The position numbers were made by a program, and so were the translations under genes. The notes under the pieces are model-generated. The model did no database searches. It worked only from the letters and a program-made list of their open reading frames with translations, and was not told the DNA's origin. A DNA stretch of 27,342 bases from Streptomyces viridochromogenes (GTDB lineage: Bacteria; Actinomycetota; Actinomycetes; Streptomycetales; Streptomycetaceae): contig NZ_LGUR01000269.1 in assembly GCF_001270495.1 (NCBI RefSeq), forward strand, positions 1 through 27,342, read 5' to 3'. Positions within the stretch are counted from its first letter, which is position 1, and each line of letters starts with the position of its first letter. Shown one piece after another: positions 8,022-15,612 of the stretch.

Positions 8022-8059
8022 GTTACGTGCACGACGGCCCCCTGTTACGCGGCAGGCAC
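8022..8059. promoter_or_regulatory. Candidate GlnR nitrogen-regulator box upstream of nasA
   Basis: Read on the plus strand, GTTAC (8022-8026) and GTTAC (8044-8048) match the GlnR a-site GTNAC. They are exactly 22 bp apart, as in the consensus a-n6-b-n6-a-n6-b. The intervening b-sites are degenerate: GACGG at 8033-8037 and GGCAC at 8055-8059 against GAAAC. Nitrate reductase genes are known GlnR targets in Streptomyces. The site ends 24 bp before the nasA start. Confidence 0.55.
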
Positions 8060-8117
8060 GGTGCCCTCCCCGTCGCCGTCCGGCCGCGGTGAGGCCCCTG
8101 GACCTGGGCATACGCAA

Positions 8118-8151
8118 GGGCGGGAGCGGGGCCGTCGCCCCACTCCCGCCC
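8118..8151 (-). terminator. Strong hairpin terminator downstream of the SanA-like gene
   Basis: A 15-bp stem with one mismatch (GGGCGGGAGCGGGGC at 8118-8132 against 8137-8151) closes on a 4-nt CGTC loop. It lies 51 bp past the stop codon of the SanA-like gene, between it and nasA, and would keep the two units separate. No T-tract follows. Confidence 0.75.
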
Positions 8152-8202
8152 GATCGGGGACGGTCCTTGGTCAGAGGCATGCGCCGATGCCGTCGGGCGC
8201 CG

Positions 8203-8889
8203 CTATCGCTCCGCCGCCAACGCGTTCGCCACCCCGGCCTCCCTCGGCCCGAGGAAACGGGGGTCCGGTTCGAGGACGGCGTCCAGGGCCGCCTTGCCGG
8301 CCGCGAAGATCTCCCGCGTCCCGCCGTAGTACCAGGTGGCGTCGTGCCTGGCGTCGACCCCGACGCCGTACGACGTCACCCCCGCCTCCTGGCACAGCGC
8401 GACCGCCCGCCGGATGTGGAAGCCCTGGCTGATCAGCACCGCCTCGTCGACGCCGAAGATCTTCTTGGCGCGGACGCAGGAGTCCCAGGTGTCGAAGCCG
8501 GCGTAGTCGCTCACGATCCGCGAGTCGGGCACACCGTGCCGGGTCAGATACGCGCGCATCGCGTCGGGCTCGTCGTAGTCCTCGCGGCTGTTGTCGCCGG
8601 TGACGAGGACGACCTTGATCCGGCCGTCGCGGTAGAGCTTCGCCGCCGCGTCGAGCCGGTGCGCGAGATAAGGGGACGGCTCGCCCGCCCACAACCCGGC
8701 GCCGAAGACGACGGCGACATCGGTGCGCGGCACGTCCGCCGTGGTCCGCAGCCGGTCACCGGTGACGACGTACATCCAGGTGGCCGGAAGCAGCCCCAGC
8801 ACGCATCCGGACATCACGGCCTGCACCAGCCGCCGCTGCCCGGCGCGGGTGTGCGGCAGACGTGGTCGAGGCAGCTTCGGTCGGCGCAT
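8203..8889 (-). CDS. SanA/YdcF-family (DUF218) membrane protein
   Basis: This 228-residue protein has a basic N-terminus, one transmembrane helix (about 22-42) and a DUF218 domain. Family marks are VVFGAGL (60-66), LVTGDNSREDYDEP (95-108) and SQGFHIRRA (154-162), which line a conserved polar pocket. Family members such as E. coli SanA affect envelope barrier function and vancomycin sensitivity at high temperature; the reaction is not settled. The Arg/Pro-rich first 20 residues would be cytoplasmic and the domain outside. It is divergent from the sirohydrochlorin chelatase-like gene (222 bp between) and ends in a strong hairpin. Confidence 0.88.
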   Translation of the reverse strand: MRRPKLPRPRLPHTRAGQRRLVQAVMSGCVLGLLPATWMYVVTGDRLRTTADVPRTDVAVVFGAGLWAGEPSPYLAHRLDAAAKLYRDGRIKVVLVTGDNSREDYDEPDAMRAYLTRHGVPDSRIVSDYAGFDTWDSCVRAKKIFGVDEAVLISQGFHIRRAVALCQEAGVTSYGVGVDARHDATWYYGGTREIFAAGKAALDAVLEPDPRFLGPREAGVANALAAER

Positions 8890-9111
8890 CGGATGGTCCC
8901 TCCCCGGGTCGGCACACGGCCTGTACTCGACAGTCAGGGACGTCCTGTCGTCCTCCCCGGTTCACCGTATGCGGCGTGACCAGCTTCACTTCCCGCCCGA
9001 AACCACAGGTCACGCCCGCTCACACCCCCGGGTACCGCATCGTGAACCCGGTGTAAGAACCCGTCATTCCTGCGAAACGGGGAGGCAACGTCCCGCCGCC
9101 ACCATCGGTTC

Positions 9112-10233
9112 ATGACGGCGTCGAACCCTCTTCACGACGAGTCCACGACCGCCCACCTCGACAGTACGGCGCACCTCATGAACCGGATCAGCAGCCAGCT
9201 CGCCAGCCAGCTCAGCCTCGTCTCGCTCGACGGCAGGCGGCGCCCCGAGGCACCCGCGCTCGTCGTCGTGGCCCACGGCAGCCGCGACCCGCGGGCCCTG
9301 AGCACCGTACGCGCGCTGCTCGGCAAGGTTCGCGCCCTGCGCCCCGGCCTGCCGGTCCACCTCGGCCACATCGAGCTGAACGAACCCCTGCTCCCGGACA
9401 CCCTCGCCGCCCTCGGCGACCGGGAGGCGATCCTCGTCCCGCTCCTGCTGAGCCGCGGCTACCACATCAAGCGCGACATCCCCGAGATGGCCGCCGAGTC
9501 GCCGGTACACGCGCGCGTGGCCCCCGCCCTCGGCCCCCACCCCCTACTCGTGGAGGCCCTCTACGCCCGCCTGGTCGAGTCCGGCTGGCGCACCCGCATG
9601 GACGAGCCCACCCGCCGCGAGACCGCGGTGATCCTGGCCGCGGCGGGTTCCAGGGACCCCGAGTCCAAGCTCGACACCTCCCACACGGCCCACCTCCTGG
9701 CCAACCGCCTCGGCGTCCCGGTGATCCCGGCATACGCGACGACAGCGGCCCCCACGGTCCAGGACGCCCTACGCACCCTGGCCGCCCGGGGCCGCACCAG
9801 GGTCGCCATCGCGTCGTACTTCACGGCCCCGGGCCGCTTCGCGACGGAATGCGCGCAGGCGGCCCCCTGGATCGCGTCGGCCCCGCTGGGCACGCACCCG
9901 GCGATGGCCCGCCTTCTGCTCCACCGCTACGACCAGATGCTGAAAAAGGGGCGCGGGGCGGTATCGATATGCGGCTCCGCCGCGTGGGCGCGACCAGCCA
10001 CACACCACCCGCACTCGCCACACGACAGAACCCGGCAGGCGACCAGGCGCAACACGACCCTCCGTTTGTCAGTGTCTGCCCGTACTGTCGGTGCATGTAC
10101 TACGACGAGTCGGCAGTCGAACGCTGGGCCCCCGAACCCGACAAGCGCCCAGGCCGCACGGCCTTCCAACGCGATCGCGCCCGCGTACTGCACTCCGCTG
10201 CCCTCAGAAGGCTCGCCGGCAAGACCCAGGTAG
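9112..10233 (+). CDS. Sirohydrochlorin chelatase-like (CbiX) protein with a read-through C-terminal tail
   Basis: The first 276 or so residues form two CbiX-type half domains. The first has VVVAHGSRD (His55) and RGYHIKRDI (His118), the expected metal-binding pair for inserting iron or cobalt into sirohydrochlorin. The second half has [11 protein letters not shown] and lacks the His, a common pattern in actinobacterial members. Making siroheme would suit the nearby nitrate reductase, since nitrite and sulfite reductases need it. The normal C-terminus appears to end near the RYDQML segment. Here no stop follows: the frame runs through a dispersed repeat (9947-10017) and 139 bp into dgt in another frame, adding about 97 low-complexity residues. 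The ATG lacks a nearby ribosome site; GGGGAGG is about 26 nt upstream. Confidence 0.85.
   Translation: MTASNPLHDESTTAHLDSTAHLMNRISSQLASQLSLVSLDGRRRPEAPALVVVAHGSRDPRALSTVRALLGKVRALRPGLPVHLGHIELNEPLLPDTLAALGDREAILVPLLLSRGYHIKRDIPEMAAESPVHARVAPALGPHPLLVEALYARLVESGWRTRMDEPTRRETAVILAAAGSRDPESKLDTSHTAHLLANRLGVPVIPAYATTAAPTVQDALRTLAARGRTRVAIASYFTAPGRFATECAQAAPWIASAPLGTHPAMARLLLHRYDQMLKKGRGAVSICGSAAWARPATHHPHSPHDRTRQATRRNTTLRLSVSARTVGACTTTSRQSNAGPPNPTSAQAARPSNAIAPAYCTPLPSEGSPARPR
9947..10017 (+). repeat. Dispersed intergenic repeat, copy B (longest)
   Basis: It starts with AGGGGCGCGGGG and ends with GCGACCAGCCACACACC plus ACCCGCAC. Between these is an insert containing ATCGAT and a GCGGC-TCC-GCCGC hairpin (9971-9983), which copy C lacks. 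It occupies the junction between the chelatase and dgt genes and is translated as part of the chelatase frame. The type is familiar from Streptomyces intergenic regions. Confidence 0.75.
10066..10088 (+). promoter_or_regulatory. RecA-NDp-type DNA-damage promoter of dgt
   Basis: TTGTCAGTG (10066-10074), 8 nt, then TACTGT (10083-10088) exactly matches TTGTCRGTG-N8-TANNNT. This motif is known from the LexA-independent recA promoter of mycobacteria and Streptomyces, where PafBC acts. The -10 box ends 6 nt before the dgt ATG, so transcription would start at or next to the A of the start codon, giving a leaderless mRNA. Confidence 0.75.
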
Positions 10234-11348
10234 TCACCCCAGGAACCCACAGCCACGCCTGGGACCCCAGCCCCCGCACCCGCCTCACCCACTCCCTGGA
10301 GTGCGCCCAGGTGGGCCGAGAGCTGGGCGCAGCCCTCGGCTGCGACCCCGACCTCGTGGAGGCCGCGTGCCTCTCCCACGACCTGGGCCATCCCCCCTTC
10401 GGCCACAACGGCGAGGTCGCGCTGAACGAGTTCGCCGAGGACTGCGGCGGCTTCGAGGGCAACGCCCAGTCGCTGAGACTCCTCACCCGCATCGAACCCA
10501 AACGGTTCACCCCGGAGGGCTCCGTCGGCCTCAACCTCACCCGCGCCACCCTCGACGGTGCCACCAAGTACCCCTGGCCCCGCGGCGCCCACCCCACCGA
10601 CCCGAACTCCCCGAAGTTCGGCGTCTACGAGGACGACCGTCCCGTCTTCGACTGGGTCCGCAAGGACGCCCCCGGCACCCGCACGACCTTCGAGGCGCAG
10701 GTCATGGACTGGTCCGACGACGTGGCGTACTCCGTGCACGACGTCGAGGACGGCCTGCACGCGGGCCACGTCGACCCCAACTGCCTGCACGCGGAACCCG
10801 AGCGCCAGACGGTCTTCGCCGTCGCCATCGGCCGCTACGTCCCCGAGGACACCGACCCGGCGGAACTGTCCGCCGCCCTCGACCGGCTCCAGGAGGAGCC
10901 GTGGTGGCCGCACGGCTACGACGGTTCGGCCGTCGCCCAGGCCCGCCTCAAGGACGCCACCAGCCAGCTCATCGGCCGTTTCTGCCTGGCCGCCGAGAGC
11001 GCCACGCGCGCCGCGTACGGCGACGGGCGGCTCTCCCGCTACGACGCGGAACTCGTCGTACCGCACGAGACCCGCCTGGAGTGCGCGGTCCTCAAGGCCG
11101 TCGCCGACCGGTACGTCATGCAGCGCGCCGAGCAGGAGCGGCTCCGCGCCGACCAGCGGATCGTGGTCGCCGAACTGGCCGAGGCGCTCACGGCCCGCGC
11201 GCCCGAGGGGCTGGACCCGCAGTTCCGGGCCCTGTTCGACACGGCCGCCGACGACCGTGCCCGCAAGCGCGTGATCGTCGACCAGATCGCCTCCCTGACG
11301 GACGCGTCGGCGCGCGCCCTGCACGAGCGGCTCACGCGCAGGGCGTAG
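10095..11348 (+). CDS. dgt: Deoxyguanosinetriphosphate triphosphohydrolase-like protein
   Basis: This 417-residue HD-domain enzyme would cleave dGTP or other dNTPs to the deoxynucleoside and triphosphate, controlling dNTP pools. The metal site is made of His66 (RLTHSLE), His95-Asp96 ([16 protein letters not shown]) and a later Asp in [13 protein letters not shown]. The N-terminal block around [35 protein letters not shown] sequence is typical of the family. I chose the ATG at 10095 because homology begins there and a promoter predicts leaderless initiation; the frame extends further upstream through repeat DNA but without conserved sequence. It sits in the conserved actinobacterial neighbourhood of dnaG. 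A hairpin follows the stop. Confidence 0.94.
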   Translation: MYYDESAVERWAPEPDKRPGRTAFQRDRARVLHSAALRRLAGKTQVVTPGTHSHAWDPSPRTRLTHSLECAQVGRELGAALGCDPDLVEAACLSHDLGHPPFGHNGEVALNEFAEDCGGFEGNAQSLRLLTRIEPKRFTPEGSVGLNLTRATLDGATKYPWPRGAHPTDPNSPKFGVYEDDRPVFDWVRKDAPGTRTTFEAQVMDWSDDVAYSVHDVEDGLHAGHVDPNCLHAEPERQTVFAVAIGRYVPEDTDPAELSAALDRLQEEPWWPHGYDGSAVAQARLKDATSQLIGRFCLAAESATRAAYGDGRLSRYDAELVVPHETRLECAVLKAVADRYVMQRAEQERLRADQRIVVAELAEALTARAPEGLDPQFRALFDTAADDRARKRVIVDQIASLTDASARALHERLTRRA

Positions 11349-11372
11349 CGCCCAGGCATACGGCGCGGTGCG

Positions 11373-11395
11373 CTCACCCGTGCGCGACGGGTGAG
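11373..11395 (+). terminator. Hairpin terminator of dgt
   Basis: CTCACCCGT-GCGCG-ACGGGTGAG forms a perfect 9-bp stem with a 5-nt loop, 24 bp after the dgt stop codon. No T-tract follows. It separates dgt from the downstream oxidoreductase. Confidence 0.65.
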
Positions 11396-11422
11396 GCCCA
11401 AGAGGCGAACGGGCACCCGAAA

Positions 11423-11450
11423 GTGACCCTGCGTGGCCTGATCGGGTCAC
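11423..11450. promoter_or_regulatory. Operator-like inverted repeat upstream of the FAD oxidoreductase
   Basis: GTGACCC and GGGTCAC are perfect inverted arms separated by 14 nt, placing their centres 21 bp apart, two helical turns. It lies 68 bp before the oxidoreductase start, in its promoter region. It may bind a dimeric regulator; none is identifiable here. Confidence 0.35.
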
Positions 11451-11517
11451 CCCCTCTTCCCGCATCACGCTGCGTGCGGGACGCTCGTGTGGCGGCACCC
11501 TTACGAGGAGGCATCAA

Positions 11518-12783
11518 GTGGTCGACGCGGATCAGACATTCGTCATCGTCGGAGGAGGACTCGCCGGCGCGAAGGCGGCCGAGACCCTTCGCGCGGAGGG
11601 CTTCACCGGGCGGGTGATACTGATCTGCGACGAGCGCGACCACCCGTACGAACGACCGCCCCTGTCCAAGGGCTACCTCCTCGGCAAGGAGGAGCGCGAC
11701 AGCGTCTTCGTGCACGAGCCCGCCTGGTACGCGCGCAACGACATCGAATTGCACCTCGGCCAGACCGTCGACGCGATCGACCGTACGGCGAAGACGGTGC
11801 GGTTCGGCGAGGACGGCACCGTCGTCCACTACGACAAGCTCCTGCTGGCCACCGGCGCCGAGCCGCGCCGCCTGGACATTCCGGGCACGGACCTGGCCGG
11901 CGTCCACCATCTGCGACGCCTCGCGCACGCCGAGCGCCTCAAGGGCGTCCTCGCCTCGCTCGGCCGGGACAACGGGCACATCGTGATCGCAGGCGCCGGC
12001 TGGATCGGCCTTGAGGTCGCGGCGGCGGCCCGGGAGTACGGCGCCGAGGTCACCGTCGTCGAGCACAACCCCACCCCGCTGCACGGCGTCCTCGGCCCCG
12101 AGCTGGGCGCCGTCTTCGCCGAGCTGCATCGCGAGCACGGGGTGCGGTTCCACTTCGGGCGGCGGCTGACGGAGATCGTCGGCCAGGACGGCATGGTGCT
12201 GGCCGCCCGCACCGACGACGGCGAGGAGCACCCCGCGCACGACGTCCTGGCGGCGATCGGCGCGGCTCCCCGTACGGGGTTGGCGGAAGCGGCGGGACTC
12301 GACATCGCCGACCGTGCGCAGGGTCGCGGCGTGGTGGTGGACGAACAGCTGCGCACCTCCGACCCCGACATCTACGCCGCCGGCGACGTCGCCTCCTTCC
12401 CGCACGCCCTCTTCGACACCCGGCTGCGGGTGGAGCACTGGGCGAACGCGCTGAACGGGGGACCGGCTGCGGCGCGGGCGATGCTCGGGCAGGACATCAC
12501 CTACGACCGCGTCCCTTACTTCTTCTCCGACCAGTACGACCTGGGGATGGAGTACTCCGGCTGGGCGCCTCCGGGGTCGTACGACGAGGTGGTGATCCGG
12601 GGCGACGCGGGGAAGCGGGAGTTCATCGCGTTCTGGGTGAAGGACGGCCGGGTGCTGGCCGGGATGAACGTGAATGTGTGGGACGTCACAGAGCCGATTC
12701 AGCGACTTGTCCGTTCCGGGGCGCGGGTCGACACGGAGGCTTTGGCCGATCCTCATGTCGCTCTTGAGGGCCTGATCGCCTAG
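11518..12783 (+). CDS. FAD-dependent NAD(P) oxidoreductase (ferredoxin/rubredoxin reductase type)
   Basis: This 421-residue flavoprotein has an N-terminal FAD-binding GGGLAG motif (12-17), an NAD(P)-binding motif GAGWIG (about 156-161), the second FAD motif in DPDIYAAGDVASF (about 281-293), and a C-terminal reductase domain (about 325-410). The layout fits single-component ferredoxin or rubredoxin reductases that pass electrons from NAD(P)H to a small iron-sulfur protein, for example for cytochrome P450s or oxygenases. No ferredoxin gene is adjacent, so the partner is encoded elsewhere. The GTG start follows GAGGAGG. It lies between dgt and dnaG, with an inverted repeat in its promoter and a dispersed repeat after its stop. 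Confidence 0.92.
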   Translation: MVDADQTFVIVGGGLAGAKAAETLRAEGFTGRVILICDERDHPYERPPLSKGYLLGKEERDSVFVHEPAWYARNDIELHLGQTVDAIDRTAKTVRFGEDGTVVHYDKLLLATGAEPRRLDIPGTDLAGVHHLRRLAHAERLKGVLASLGRDNGHIVIAGAGWIGLEVAAAAREYGAEVTVVEHNPTPLHGVLGPELGAVFAELHREHGVRFHFGRRLTEIVGQDGMVLAARTDDGEEHPAHDVLAAIGAAPRTGLAEAAGLDIADRAQGRGVVVDEQLRTSDPDIYAAGDVASFPHALFDTRLRVEHWANALNGGPAAARAMLGQDITYDRVPYFFSDQYDLGMEYSGWAPPGSYDEVVIRGDAGKREFIAFWVKDGRVLAGMNVNVWDVTEPIQRLVRSGARVDTEALADPHVALEGLIA

Positions 12784-12807
12784 GCGCCTGCCGGGTTCGC
12801 TCGGCTC

Positions 12808-12855
12808 GCGGGTGCGGGTGGTGTGTGGCCGGTCGCGCGGTTCCCCGCGCCCCTG
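12808..12855 (-). repeat. Dispersed intergenic repeat, copy C (inverted)
   Basis: The reverse complement reads AGGGGCGCGGGG, a 4-nt AACC, then GCGCGACCGGCCACACACC and ACCCGCACC. It matches copy B except that it lacks B's roughly 29-bp central insert. It lies between the oxidoreductase stop and the dnaG promoter. Confidence 0.7.
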
Positions 12856-12877
12856 GGGGGTTCCAGCTCGCCCGGAC

Positions 12878-12900
12878 ATGTCAGTCCGCCCCCGTAGAAT
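12878..12900 (+). promoter_or_regulatory. Promoter of dnaG, RecA-NDp-like, leaderless
   Basis: ATGTCAGTC (12878-12886), 8 nt, then TAGAAT (12895-12900) fits the RecA-NDp motif at 7 of 9 upstream positions with exact spacing. As at dgt, the -10 box ends 6 nt before the start codon, so the mRNA would begin at the GTG. No ribosome site is present, which supports a leaderless message. Confidence 0.6.
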
Positions 12901-12906
12901 TCACGC

Positions 12907-14811
12907 GTGGCAGGACGGATCAACGACGAGGACGTGAAGGCGGTACGGGACGCGGTCCCGATCGACGCCGTGGTGTCCGAGTACCTCCAGCTGCGTAACG
13001 CGGGCGGCGGGAACCTCAAGGGACTGTGCCCGTTCCATGACGAGAAGTCGCCGTCCTTCCAGGTCAGCCCGAGCAAGGGACTCTTCCACTGCTTCGGCTG
13101 CCAGGAGGGCGGCGACACCATCACGTTCGTGATGAAGGTCGACCACCTCTCCTTCTCCGAGGCGGTCGAGCGCCTGGCCGGCCAGGCCGGCATCACCCTG
13201 CGCTACGAGGAGGGCGGGTACAACCCCTCCCACCAGCGCGGCGAGCGCATCCGCCTGGTCGAGGCCCACAAGATCGCCGCCGAGTGGTACGCCGAGCAGC
13301 TGGCCACCAGCCCCGAGGCCGACACCGGGCGGATCTTCCTCGCCGAGCGCGGCTTCGACCAGGCCGCCGCCCTGCACTTCGGCGTCGGCTACAGCCCGCA
13401 GGGCTGGGACCACCTCACCCGCTTCCTCCGCGGCAAGGGCTTCACGGACAAGGAACTCCTCCTCTCCGGGCTGGCGCAGGAGGGCCGCCGCGGCCCGATC
13501 GACCGCTTCCGGGGCCGCCTCATGTGGCCGATCCGCGACATCGGCGGCGAAGTCGTCGGCTTCGGCGCGCGGAAGCTGTACGAGGCGGACAACGGGCCCA
13601 AGTACCTCAACACCCCCGACACGGCGATCTACCGGAAGTCCCAGGTCCTCTACGGCATCGACCTCGCGAAGAAGGACATCGCCAAGGCCAGCCGCGCGGT
13701 CGTCGTCGAGGGCTACACCGACGTCATGGCCTGCCACCTCGCCGGGGTCACCACCGCCATCGCCACCTGCGGCACGGCCTTCGGCGGCGACCACATCAAG
13801 ATCCTCCGCCGGCTCCTGATGGACAACGGCTCGGCCCGCGTCATCTTCACCTTCGACGGCGACGCGGCGGGCCAGAAGGCGGCCCTGCGCGCCTTCGAGG
13901 ACGACCAGAAGTTCGCCGCGGAGACGTACATCGCCATCGCGCCGGACGGCATGGACCCCTGCGAACTGCGCCTGGCGAAGGGCGACGAGGCGGTCGCCGA
14001 CCTGGCCGAACCGCGTACCCCGCTCTTCGAGTTCGCGCTCCGCCAGATCGTCGTCCGCTACGACCTCGACACCCCGGCGGGCCGCGCGGCGGCGCTCGAC
14101 GAGGCGGCCCCGATCGTCGCCCGCATCAAGAACAGCGGGGCCCAGCACGAGGTGGCCGTCCAGCTCGCGGGCATGCTCGGCATCCTGGACACCCAGTTCG
14201 TGGTCAAGCGGGTGGCCCAGCTGGCGCGTTGGGCGCGCGACCGCGGCGGACGGGGCCCGGCGCCGACGTCCCGCGACGCACAGCAGCCGTACGACACCGC
14301 CCCCGCGCCCCGCACGTCCGGCCCGGCGCTGACCCTGCGCAACCCGGTGTACGCCACCGAACGCGAGCTCCTCAAACTCGCCCTCCAGCGCCCCGAGTTG
14401 GTCTCCCCGGCCTTCGACGCGTACGGCGTCGACGAGTTCACCGCCGCGCCCTACGCCGCCGTACGCCAGGCGATCATGGACGCGGGCGGCGCGGAGTACG
14501 GCATCCAGGACGCGCAGGAGTACCTGGTCCGGGTCCGGGACGCCGCCCCCGACGACCAGGTCCGCGCGATGGTGACGGAGCTGGCGGTCGAGGCGATCAT
14601 GCGCAGGACCGTCGACGAGAACTACGCCGGCGAGCAGCTGGTCACCGTCCGCCGCCGCGCCGTGGAGCGCCGCGTCCGTGACGTCCAGAGCCAGCTGACC
14701 CGCCTGGGCGCGGGCGGCGACCCGGCCCAACTGGCCGCCGTGCAGAACGAACTGTGGGTGTTGCAGCAGTACGACCAGGCATTGCGGGGGCAGGGCGCGG
14801 CCGCCCTCTGA
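12907..14811 (+). CDS. dnaG: DNA primase
   Basis: This 634-residue protein makes RNA primers for chromosome replication. The N-terminal zinc-binding domain has Cys41, His44, Cys62 and Cys65 (CPFH and CFGC). The catalytic core follows, and the TOPRIM fold carries Glu268 in VEGYTDVM and Asp317/Asp319 in FDGDAAG, which bind the metals. The C-terminal region (about 450-634) would contact the DnaB helicase; a Pro/Ala-rich linker lies near 440-475. The GTG at 12907 is chosen because the conserved N-terminus begins there and the promoter predicts leaderless initiation. The neighbouring dgt shares the promoter type. It is convergent with the mce operon, ending 29 bp from it. Confidence 0.98.
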   Translation: MAGRINDEDVKAVRDAVPIDAVVSEYLQLRNAGGGNLKGLCPFHDEKSPSFQVSPSKGLFHCFGCQEGGDTITFVMKVDHLSFSEAVERLAGQAGITLRYEEGGYNPSHQRGERIRLVEAHKIAAEWYAEQLATSPEADTGRIFLAERGFDQAAALHFGVGYSPQGWDHLTRFLRGKGFTDKELLLSGLAQEGRRGPIDRFRGRLMWPIRDIGGEVVGFGARKLYEADNGPKYLNTPDTAIYRKSQVLYGIDLAKKDIAKASRAVVVEGYTDVMACHLAGVTTAIATCGTAFGGDHIKILRRLLMDNGSARVIFTFDGDAAGQKAALRAFEDDQKFAAETYIAIAPDGMDPCELRLAKGDEAVADLAEPRTPLFEFALRQIVVRYDLDTPAGRAAALDEAAPIVARIKNSGAQHEVAVQLAGMLGILDTQFVVKRVAQLARWARDRGGRGPAPTSRDAQQPYDTAPAPRTSGPALTLRNPVYATERELLKLALQRPELVSPAFDAYGVDEFTAAPYAAVRQAIMDAGGAEYGIQDAQEYLVRVRDAAPDDQVRAMVTELAVEAIMRRTVDENYAGEQLVTVRRRAVERRVRDVQSQLTRLGAGGDPAQLAAVQNELWVLQQYDQALRGQGAAAL

Positions 14812-14840
14812 GCGTGCGATCAAGGTGTGACCGCCAAGTA

Positions 14841-15578
14841 TCAGAGGGCGTCCACCGCGCTCACCTTCCAGCCGTCGCCCGTGCGGGACATCGTCATCCG
14901 CACCCGGTTCAGGTCCACCCGGGCCCCCGAGACCTGCGTGCTCTCGGTGACCTGGTTGACGAAGAGGAGGACCACGACCTCGTCCGGGGAGGCCGAGACC
15001 ACGGAGGCGGCCGGGGCGCCGGTGGCGGGGGCGGCGATCTTTGCCTTCACCACGCCGTGGTACTTCTCGGCCGTCGGGCCGACCACCGTCTTCGTGGTCT
15101 TCCCGTACTCGTCGCGGAAGTCGCCGGTCAGGTGGATGCGGGCGCGGGCGAAGTCACGGTCCAGGTGACGGTAGTCGTACGACAGCACGACCGGCGCCGC
15201 CTTGCGAGCCGCCGCGATCGCGTCCGCTCGGGCGCTCTCCGCCTGACGGCCCTCCAGATACTGCCAGCCCAGTACGGCCACCGCCGCCAGGCCGGCCGCC
15301 GAGAGGGCGCCGAGCACCACGGTGAGCAATCGGCGTCGACGGGGCCGGCCACTGTCCTGCGGCGGCGCGTCCTCCTCGAACGACTCCAGAGACGGCTCGG
15401 GCGGGTCCTCCCAGCCGTTCTTCGGAGCGTCGATCAGTACGGTGCGGCCGGCGACGGTGGGTTCCCGGGCCGGTTCGAGGTGGCCGCGTTCCGCTCGCTT
15501 GGCCGCTGCGCGGGCTGCCGCCGTCATCGTGCGCCGGGCGGCCGTGCCGGGGGCGCGGCCGGTGATCGTCTTCGGCAT
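14841..15578 (-). CDS. Mce-associated membrane protein, second copy
   Basis: This 245-residue protein has a long basic then acidic cytoplasmic N-terminus, one transmembrane helix (about 84-106) and an extracytoplasmic domain. Its SYDYRHLDRDFARA and LTGDFRDEY segments parallel SLDYRHYDRDSANV and ATGDFKKQF in the preceding gene, so the two are paralogues. Mas proteins are thought to stabilise or accompany Mce complexes. The ATG follows AAGGAG with 7-nt spacing, 34 bp after the previous stop, so it is the last gene of the mce operon. The end converges on dnaG. Confidence 0.85.
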   Translation of the reverse strand: MPKTITGRAPGTAARRTMTAAARAAAKRAERGHLEPAREPTVAGRTVLIDAPKNGWEDPPEPSLESFEEDAPPQDSGRPRRRRLLTVVLGALSAAGLAAVAVLGWQYLEGRQAESARADAIAAARKAAPVVLSYDYRHLDRDFARARIHLTGDFRDEYGKTTKTVVGPTAEKYHGVVKAKIAAPATGAPAASVVSASPDEVVVLLFVNQVTESTQVSGARVDLNRVRMTMSRTGDGWKVSAVDAL

Positions 15579-15612
15579 GGTCGTACTCCTTACTCGTGCC
15601 TGGGTGTGCCTG

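Noticed and set aside
9849..10094. An 82-codon N-terminal extension of dgt
   Set aside because: It runs through repeat DNA and the chelatase gene, is not conserved in character, and the promoter predicts initiation at 10095.
12901..14823. A 640-codon minus-strand open frame opposite dnaG
   Set aside because: Antisense shadow of a high-GC gene; primase motifs are unambiguous on the plus strand.
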